A program made the translations under genes and the position numbers. DNA of 64,000 nucleotides, from the NCBI GenBank assembly GCA_029204225.1, contig CM055093.1, forward strand, positions 29,399,777 to 29,463,776. The letters run 5' to 3'. Positions within the stretch are counted from its first letter, which is position 1. The number at the start of each line of letters is the position of its first letter. The DNA comes from Diphasiastrum complanatum (taxonomy: Eukaryota > Streptophyta > Lycopodiopsida > Lycopodiales > Lycopodiaceae). Below the pieces are notes generated by a model. That model made no database searches. It was not told the DNA's origin and saw nothing but the letters and a program-made list of their open reading frames with translations. Below are positions 57,447 through 64,000 of the stretch, one piece after another.

Positions 57447-57845
57447 AGACCAAGAGAGTTACAAGCTAAGATTCACTAGCTATGCTAGAAAGCAGGACTT
57501 AACTAGAAAGCAGGAAGAGAGAATGCTTAAGGATGCTAAAGAGGAGCAGTCATCATCAACTGAATAAAGGAATACAATGCTGCCCTACATATACCCTCTC
57601 CCTGAATCAAAATAGAGGATTCAAAAAAAGGGAGGGAAAAGGATTTGGAGGGAAAATAGTGCACCCTCCCAATAGGAGGACCCCCACTCCAAATCAATGT
57701 GACCAAGTCCTAAAAACATGACCAAATAGGGCCCAAGGCCAGTATATGAATTAAAAAGGGCCCTTAGGCCTGCTTATGCATAATAACGAATAAAAGAATG
57801 GACGCAGCGAATGTAATGAGCCAAGTCCATAACTCTCCCCTGCAT
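57447..57845 (-). repeat. 3' LTR of the chromovirus, minus strand
   Basis: The reverse complement of this segment matches the LTR at 50880-51268. On the minus strand a polypurine GGGGAGAG (about 57838-57831) precedes TTATGGACTTGGC, taken as the LTR start. Confidence 0.65.
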
Positions 57846-58109
57846 AAAAACAAAGCCCTCCACCTGCTAGCAAGCATAATGACTATCGAAAACAATAATG
57901 TAAGCATGCTGAATACTAAAAAATCACGAACTAATGGAAATACTGATGGAGAGGACATAAGTCGTCACAACAGATATCCCAAAAGTATGCAAGTACTAAG
58001 CAAATACTACAAAAAAAGAATAGTCATAGCTGACCGAATCATGAAGTAGAGGGAACATCTGCAATGACATCTGTAATAGAGAAAAGAACTAAAGCCATGA
58101 GGGCTCGAG

Positions 58110-58235
58110 CCTGATCTGCCAATAATGGTGTATGATAAAAGACATCAATAGGCTCCCAAGTGGCCTCCTCAAGAGGACGACCATCCCACTATACTAAAAA
58201 CTAAACTTGCCTACGACGTCGACGATGCTGAAGGC
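58110..58235 (-). pseudogene. Chromodomain-like C-terminus of integrase
   Basis: Minus-strand sequence reads QFLV, a stop, then WDGRPLEEATWEPIDVF, matching the chromodomain consensus at the end of plant chromovirus integrases (VLVQW.G....EATWE). Chromodomains direct integration to particular chromatin. The TAG replaces the residue before Trp, so this copy is broken. Confidence 0.65.
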
Positions 58236-58359
58236 GAACCTGATGGATGGCAACTGGCAAAAAAAAGGAACAGCTCTGGCTCTATAGGAAATGTGAGATC
58301 GCGAGGAGCATCATCCTCAATGGCAGCTCGTAGAAGGAACCTCGCTCAAGACACTCTGA

Positions 58360-58690
58360 TAACCCATGAATGCCATAAGAAAATGTCGTAGTGCATGACC
58401 CCAACAAGTGAAGTATCCAAAGCCAGTCGAATGGCCCAAGAATACCATCGAAAGATGACAACTCGGCAAGTATAGCAACTCAGCAACCAAGCGATATGCA
58501 GCAACCAGGAATGCCAAGGAACCTGAAGTATAAGGAGATCATGCAAGAACCAAGAATGCCAAGGACATTGAGGTAGATCATCCTGACAAACGGTAGCTTG
58601 AATGGACAACCAATAATGCCAAGGACACTGAGGTAGATCACCCTGACAACCGGTAACTGGAATGGACACCTGAGGAAGAGGACCCATAGA
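58360..58690 (-). repeat. 60-70 bp tandem repeats in place of RT-integrase
   Basis: Degenerate units bounded by CAAGAATGCCA(A/T)GG on the plus strand start near 58370, 58443, 58513, 58557, 58617 and end near 58690. The best pair (58557-58616 and 58617-58671) shares GACA(C/T)TGAGGTAGATCA(C/T)CCTGACAA. On the minus strand they read as repeats of PQCPWHSW. Confidence 0.7.
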
Positions 58691-59392
58691 TGGAGCAGGA
58701 GGAGTAGCAACTAATGTAGTCTGAATGATAAGAAGAGCTGCATCCTGAGCCTTTTGCAGGCTACGCATAAACGGCTTCCCGGTAATCGATTGATAGTCAC
58801 CCTGGGAATCAATACCAAAAAGTAAATGATGTTGACCAGCATGTGTAAAAGACAGTGTCTGCTGAGAAAGATCCACAACAACAGTACCAAGTGAAGAAAA
58901 CCAATCTGCACCAAGAACAATGTCATAGTGCTCCAGAGGAATAATATAGAAATCTACCTGTCCAGAGAAGTCAACAATGCTATAGTCCAAGCCCTGAAAC
59001 ATCTGAGAGCTGATAAAAGAATGTTAGATAGCAACCTCGACACTGAGAGACTGTGTAGCAGAAATAGGTGTAGCACGAATCCTGGTGGAAATGTAACTGC
59101 TAATAAATGAATGTGTACTGCCAATATCCATCAAAGCAATATACTCTCGCCCCAAAATGCAGACACGTAACGGAATAGAACAAGGACCAGGACGCCCAGC
59201 CCAAGTAGCATAAGCAAGTTGTGCATGGCAAGCGGCGGAAGCAGGATCATCAAGAAGCGGGTCAGCCGCCGGCTCATCAACAGAATGTGGGTCAGGAGTA
59301 TCAAGAATCTGGATATAAACATTAGAATCATCAGGAGTAAGAGCCTCATGGTAAAAAAAACAGCGGTAGGAGGACCAGGAGACTGTCGGCAA
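58690..59392 (-). pseudogene. Gypsy retropepsin with altered active site
   Basis: The minus-strand frame contains ALMDIGSTHSFIS, where gypsy proteases normally have D-S-G-(A/S)-T-H-(N/S)-F: the residue after the catalytic Asp is Ile. Later come DFYIIPLEHYDIVLGADWF and a VVVDLSQQTLSF phrase, the usual C-terminal part of the domain. The two parts are in different frames, broken near 59010. RT should follow but does not. Confidence 0.7.
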
Positions 59393-60411
59393 TCACGGGC
59401 TAGATGATCTGGACTCTTACAGCGATAACAGAGGCGCTTTTGCTGAATCTCAGCGAACTCTGCGGCTGAATAACGGCGAACAAAGGCAAGACGGGGTGTA
59501 GGAGGGCGAGGAGGGATGGTAGTAGAAGAAGCCAAAGTAGGAGAAGCAGTGGAATGAGAGCGAGAAAAACGAGAAGTGGATAACTCAGGATACTTATGCT
59601 GCAAGGTAGTAGCCAAGGAGATAGCATTTGAAAGAGTAGGAGGCCGAAAAGATGAGGCATCATATCGTAAGGAGCCTCTAAGACCGGCAATAAAACGTGA
59701 AATAAGCTCTGTAGGATGAAGATTAGTAAAAAGGTAGGAAAGCTCAGTAAACTGATCAATATAAGCAGTCAAATCACTAGTATGGCTACGAAACAGATCA
59801 CGTTGGCTATGAAACAGATCACATTGGCGAACCAACCACTGTGGGTCAATCATAGCCATACGAAGATCATGACGAAAAGTAGGCCATATATGTAACCCCT
59901 CACGAGTAGGCTCAGAGCGATAGACACGCCACCAAGTCTGAGCTCGACCATCTAAATGTAATGTAGCCAACTGCACTTTCTGGGTGTCAGTCTTGGGATA
60001 CGTAAGAAAATAGGTCTCTAATTTAGAGAACCAATTTTCCAAGATATTCCCGTCAAACGAACTAGAATAAGTAGTAAGCTGGATGCGATCACAAAAATCA
60101 CGAGCAAAATGGGGCTCATGATTACCTGAAAAAGTAGGAGAAGGAAATCCTGGTGGTGTGGAGGGAAACCCAGGTGGTGGTACTGAAGACCCGAAAGGAG
60201 ACCCATAAGGACTAGCACTATATGAAGGGAGACCAAACGTACTACCAAAAGCACCTCCTGAAGATGGAGATGGAGCAAGAGCAGGTGTACTCAATATAGG
60301 AAATAAAGGTGCTTTACCAGGACAGTGAAGAAGGGGGGTGGTATCCCCTCGTGGTAGGATAGTCTCAAGGCTAGAAAGAACACGATCAATACGACTCTCA
60401 AGATGATCCAT
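59131..60411 (-). CDS. Gypsy chromovirus Gag with CCHC knuckle
   Basis: The ATG at 60411 encodes MDHLESRIDRVLSSLETILP, a Pro/Ser/Gly-rich segment (SPSSGGAFGSTFGLPSYSAS), then the retrotrans_gag capsid domain (ENWFSKLETYFLTYPKTDTQ, QLATLHLDGRAQTWWRVY, LTAYIDQFTELSYL, LISRFIAGLRGSLR) and a CCHC knuckle CYRCKSPDHLARDC near residue 335. The family frame ends soon after the knuckle; the last ~70 codons look like a shifted frame overlapping the protease. Capsid and RNA-binding functions are inferred from the family. Confidence 0.85.
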   Translation of the reverse strand: MDHLESRIDRVLSSLETILPRGDTTPLLHCPGKAPLFPILSTPALAPSPSSGGAFGSTFGLPSYSASPYGSPFGSSVPPPGFPSTPPGFPSPTFSGNHEPHFARDFCDRIQLTTYSSSFDGNILENWFSKLETYFLTYPKTDTQKVQLATLHLDGRAQTWWRVYRSEPTREGLHIWPTFRHDLRMAMIDPQWLVRQCDLFHSQRDLFRSHTSDLTAYIDQFTELSYLFTNLHPTELISRFIAGLRGSLRYDASSFRPPTLSNAISLATTLQHKYPELSTSRFSRSHSTASPTLASSTTIPPRPPTPRLAFVRRYSAAEFAEIQQKRLCYRCKSPDHLARDCRQSPGPPTAVFFTMRLLLLMILMFISRFLILLTHILLMSRRLTRFLMILLPPLAMHNLLMLLGLGVLVLVLFRYVSAFWGESILL

Positions 60412-60609
60412 GCGGGCACTTGATCCATCTGTTGCTCACAGTTTTAACTATGACCTATCTGATATCATTTGTGACATTAGCTAGTAACTACCAGCTTCCA
60501 TACATGAGTAGAAAGATTGATAATTGTTACTCGTCACTCAAAACATTAATGGCACACGGTACAGCATACATATAGCAATTTCCAATAAAACACTAGAAAA
60601 AGCCCCGAA

Positions 60610-60611
<2 letters not shown>

Positions 60612-60676
<65 letters not shown>

Positions 60677-60689
60677 CCTAAACCCGATA

Positions 60690-60751
<62 letters not shown>
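60612..60751 (+). repeat. Two (CT)n microsatellites in the LINE 5' region
   Basis: CT runs at 60612-60670 and 60693-60751, separated by GCCCTCCCTAAACCCGATAGCA. They are followed by GC-rich repeats of CTGCTGGTGCGCTGCCCGCC (60760-60870). They lie on the sense strand 5' of LINE ORF1 and probably form part of its promoter/5' UTR. Confidence 0.85.
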
Positions 60752-60752
<1 letters not shown>

Positions 60753-60983
60753 CCGCCCTGCTGGTGCGCTGCCCGCCTGCTGGTGCGCTGCCCGCCCTGC
60801 TAGCGCTGTTGCCCTCTCTCTCTCTTGCGCGCCCACCCGCCCTGCTGGCGCTGCTGTCCGCCCTGCTGGCGCTGCAGTGCTGACCTTCGCACCTGCCCTA
60901 CGCTGCCCTGCGCTGGTCTGCGCTACTGCGCTGCTACGCCTGGCCGTTTGTCTACACTGTCCTCCATCTGCTTACCGCCTCCT

Positions 60984-61901
60984 ATGGCACCTAAGAAAAA
61001 GGGGGGTGTTCTTACACCCCCCTCCCTGTTGGACACCCCCCCATCACCGGTAGTGATGGAGGAGCCGTCTTCGGTGATAGAAACTAGTGACATTCCTGTC
61101 AACATGGCTGCCATTGACTACACTCCTTCCAAACCTACCGAAAGTCTTTTTGCTTATGATCTTAGTTTTATCCGACAAGAAATTCTTGGACTTAAGAAAC
61201 AACACCTCTTTGAAGCTGAAAATAGCAAGTTAGCTAAGGATCTTTTTGGTGTCACGGAACGTGTGGAGCAGCTTGAGCAAGAAAATATATATCTTAAGCA
61301 ACGAATTGCAGAAAAAAGTGCCTTGGAGGAGACTTCCAACAAGATCAATAGCTTGGAGAAACAAGTCGAGGAGACGAAAACGTGGGCAGCACTCTTCAAA
61401 CCGGATGATATGGGCAGCAAACTCTCATCACTCGCAAAACAGGTTGAAGAAACGACATCGATCCTTAAGCAAGGTAATCACTCTCAGATTTCATCTTTTC
61501 CGAAGGAAAACGATTTGGAGACAGTTTTGGGTGAACAAGCCAGAAGGGCCAAAAAAGCCTTTAACATTAGAGTAAGAGGCATTGCCAATGGTGGAAAACC
61601 GTTGGAAGAAGCTACGGATTTGCTCATTTCCAAGTTATCTCATGTGGCTGATGGTTTTGATACTGCTTGGCGTAGTAAATTTGATGACAATGTTTTGTTT
61701 ATCAAGTTCCGCTCGCTTTCACAACGCAATGCTGCCCTTCGGCTTAGGGCAAAGCTCAAAGGTACTTTCATTTATATGGATGATGACTTAACAAATACTC
61801 AATGGTTGGCAAGAAAAAAGATTATCCTTGAAGCGAAAGAGAAAGGGCAAAGGGTTGTTTTTATTGACGGGAAACCGAGATTTTTCGACCTTCCACAATA
61901 G
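60984..61901 (+). CDS. LINE ORF1 protein (305 aa), coiled coil plus RRM-like
   Basis: The ATG at 60984 (MAPKKKGGVLTPPS) follows a pyrimidine-rich leader. Residues about 75-180 form a heptad coiled coil (LAKDLFGVTERVEQLEQENI, SALEETSNKINSLEKQVEE). An RRM-like segment follows (FNIRVRGIANGG...TAWRSKFDDNVLFIKFRS), then a C-terminal domain with the pattern KGTFIYMDDDLT...ARKKIILEAKEKGQRV typical of L1-type ORF1 proteins that trimerise and bind RNA. It ends with TAG at 61899, and the next codons continue in the same frame into ORF2. The homologue at 44341 supports the start. The usual plant L1 ORF1 zinc knuckle was not seen. Confidence 0.85.
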   Translation: MAPKKKGGVLTPPSLLDTPPSPVVMEEPSSVIETSDIPVNMAAIDYTPSKPTESLFAYDLSFIRQEILGLKKQHLFEAENSKLAKDLFGVTERVEQLEQENIYLKQRIAEKSALEETSNKINSLEKQVEETKTWAALFKPDDMGSKLSSLAKQVEETTSILKQGNHSQISSFPKENDLETVLGEQARRAKKAFNIRVRGIANGGKPLEEATDLLISKLSHVADGFDTAWRSKFDDNVLFIKFRSLSQRNAALRLRAKLKGTFIYMDDDLTNTQWLARKKIILEAKEKGQRVVFIDGKPRFFDLPQ

Positions 61902-64000
61902 GAACTAGGGGCCCCCGGATATAGAAGCTACCCGAGATCCCCTACCAATTTGAGACTTGGCTTCTGGAATTGTAATGGTTTTTTATCTTCGTCATCAGCC
62001 GGAGACTTTGCTGATTTTATTAGAAAATGCGACATTTTGTTGTTGGCTGAAACTCATGAGTCCTTATATCATCCTCTTCCAAATATACAGGAGTACTCTT
62101 GGCATTCTGCTTTTCGTCCATTTGTTAGGGGAAAAACTTGTCGAGGATCTGGAGGACTAGCTTGTTTATACAAAGACACCACAGTTCAGATGGTTAAACA
62201 AGATCCATACGCTCGCTATATTTGGTTACACATTATTGGCTCACTATTGGGATTACCTCAGGACATCTATATAGCTGTATGCTATTTTGCTCCACAGACC
62301 TCAGTGTTTGCTGAGTTTGGCGGGGACCCTTTTCAGGCTCTCTCAGATGATATTGCTATCTTTTCTCAGCAGGGTTCCATTTTACTAGCAGGTGATTTCA
62401 ACGCCCGCACAAGCTCTAGACAAACCGAATTTCATGCAGCTACGGATCTTCTCAGGCTTTACCCTTTGGATATGGGGCTAGACCGGGTATCACAGGATGC
62501 AGACACTCCAGCTACATCTTTCGGGGAGCAGTTGATCACTCTAGCAGAGACACACGATCTTGCCATTTTGAATGGCCTCACACAATGGCCTTCCTCATCA
62601 GCATATACATGCTATCCTCATGGTGGAGGACATAGTGTGGTCGACTACTTCATTGGATCACCTGCTTTGATCTCTCACATTTCTGATTTCTCCATTACAC
62701 CCCCTACCATTTCCGATCACTCACTCTTACACATCTCACTTGGTCACATAACCTCTTCTTTGCAAGTTTCTTGCTCTCTTCCCACTCATAAACGTATTCC
62801 TTTCACCCAATCTGGATTCACTAATTACACCACAATCTTATCCCAACTACTCGCTAACTTCCCGTTCATGGCACCAATTGACCAGCAAGCCACTTTTCTC
62901 TCTACATCCCTCTTAGCTGCTGCTTCCTCATCCTTCCCCACCAAAACGACATCATCTCACAGAAGTGTTCACAACAGATGGTATGATGCAGAATGCCGCT
63001 CTCTTCACAATCATGTGACATATGCCAGGTCACACTCCCCTGCCACACTCAAACAATGCCAGAAAGAATATCATAGAACCACCAGAACAAAGAAGATCAA
63101 GTACCTACAATCACTCTGCCAAAAAATGATCAACTCTTTAGATTCACCCTCCTCTTTTTTCTGGAAACATTTCACCAGACACTCTTCAACATTGGCCCCC
63201 ATAGCCATCGAATCCTGGATTGAGTATGCCACGGAGTTATATACCACGGACTCTCCTCCTACCTCACTCTCACCGAGACCTGACCACTGCTCACTTTTCA
63301 CCCCTGACATGGTTGAAAACGCCATTAAACATGCCAAACTAAATAAAGCCACTGACTATGACTCCTTAAGTGTAGACTTCCTAAAGCCCGTAGCACATCT
63401 CATCTCCCCTTACATTGCTCATGTTTTTAACACAGCTGTTACTTCTGGTTTTCCTACGGCTTGGTGTACTAATATCCTTCACCCCATCCTCAAGGCAGGT
63501 GATCCCATGAATGTAGGAAACTACCGCACCATTATGATTGGCCACACTCTGGCTAAGATATATGGCTCTATACTACAGACAGTTACTGGATCTTTTGCTG
63601 AAACTGAGGGTTTACACGCTATGGGTCAAGCTGGTTTCAGACCGGGATATTCTACTTCAGACCAGATCTTCATTTTGAGATGCATTATTGAGGAGGCTCG
63701 ACATCGGAAACAGAGAATTTACTGTTGCTTTGTGGATTTTCGCAAAGCTTTTGACTCTGTTCCACGACATCTTCTTTTCCAGAGACTGTCTTCACTTGGC
63801 TTTTCAGAGGATACTATTGCTGCGATCATTACTTTATATGAGCGAGTCTTGGCACGTTTCAGAGATGGTAGTGGCTGGTCCTCACAGATACATTCTACCA
63901 TTGGTGTGAAGCAGGGTTGCCCCTTATCACCCACTCTTTTTGCACTATATATAGATGACCTCGAGCGGATTATACGCGAGGAAGGTGGAGAGGGCTGTCC
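61902..64000 (+). CDS. LINE ORF2: AP endonuclease and reverse transcriptase, open to window end
   Basis: The frame following the ORF1 TAG is open for 699 codons without a stop. AP-endonuclease motifs: LRLGFWNCNGF (catalytic Asn), LLLAETHES (Glu), ILLAGDFNAR (Asp-x-Asn), YCPHGG-like TCYPHGGGHSVVDYFIGS and TISDHSLLH (Asp-His). RT blocks: HPILKAGDPMNVGNYRTIMI, GQAGFRPGYSTSDQI, CCFVDFRKAFDSVPR (first catalytic Asp) and GVKQGCPLSPTLFALYIDDL. The window ends before the F/YADD block. The first in-frame ATG is at 62190, inside the endonuclease, after the catalytic Asn and Glu. The enzyme nicks target DNA and primes reverse transcription from the nick. Confidence 0.9.

Larger units (their letters stand above)
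57846..60411 (-). mobile_element. Gypsy chromovirus derivative lacking RT and integrase
   Basis: Minus-strand order: gag ATG 60411, zinc knuckle, retropepsin, a tandem repeat region (58690-58360), a chromodomain-like tail (about 58230-58120), polypurine tract and LTR. RT, RNase H and the integrase core were not found. A weak primer-like TGATATCAGATAGG lies about 50 bp upstream of gag (60471-60458), but no 5' LTR follows it. Confidence 0.72.

Overview
The window is nuclear DNA of a land plant with a large, repeat-dominated genome. The evidence is Ty1/copia elements primed by initiator methionine tRNA (TGGTATCAGAGC-type primer binding sites), Ty3/gypsy elements including one with a chromodomain, a CACTA (En/Spm) transposase pair with short GT-AG introns, a few spliced host-type exons and very long (GA)n/(CT)n microsatellites. 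Many broken transposon genes carry in-frame stops explained by C-to-T change (CGA to TGA, CAA to TAA), as expected of methylated old copies. A seed-free plant or gymnosperm would fit, but the sequence does not prove it. Nothing bacterial was seen.

Layout. 1-2.95 kb: AT-rich, with degenerate repeats and an L1 LINE remnant. 2.95-7.52 kb: a complete copia element with paired LTRs and a TCAAC target duplication that encodes only gag-protease plus an unrecognised ORF. 8.0-8.8 kb: an unknown ORF with two in-frame TGA codons. 9.2-10.5 kb: a tandem array of about 345 bp units. 10.5-17.3 kb: two gypsy-type elements in opposite orientation, with no reverse transcriptase seen, one with a large minisatellite upstream of gag. 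17.7-21.6 kb: a chimeric copia element on the minus strand. 21.6-30.5 kb: two more gypsy copies on the plus strand, with a nearly complete copia pol on the minus strand between them. 30.8-32.8 kb: a copia gag-protease remnant joined to an LTR followed by its primer site. 32.8-39.6 kb: two CpG-rich palindromic islands flanking (GA)n satellites and a divergent pair of CACTA-type transposase pseudogenes. 38.3-40.8 kb: gypsy LTR and 3' fragments.

40.8-50.9 kb is the least transposon-dense part. It holds the last two exons of a host gene on the minus strand, a WD40/beta-propeller protein resembling THO complex subunit 6, together with a LINE-derived element carrying ORF1 and a 3' tail but no ORF2, and another LINE 5' end. 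50.9-60.5 kb: a chromovirus-type LTR, an internally deleted copia element, a LINE RT fragment and a gypsy chromovirus whose RT-integrase region is replaced by short tandem repeats. 60.6 kb to the end: the 5' part of a LINE with an intact ORF1 and a fully open endonuclease-RT ORF2 that runs off the window.

The most interesting signals are: (1) the terminal LINE, whose ORF2 is in the same frame as ORF1, separated only by one TAG, with no ATG before the endonuclease active-site motifs and a possible stem-loop just downstream of the TAG; (2) a family of pol-less gypsy elements with a variable CTCGACCGA-type minisatellite upstream of gag and a conserved unknown 3' ORF; (3) two unrelated copia families broken at the RT catalytic YVDD motif and joined to their 3' LTRs; (4) LTR-borne (CT)n expansions placed just downstream of the TATA box.
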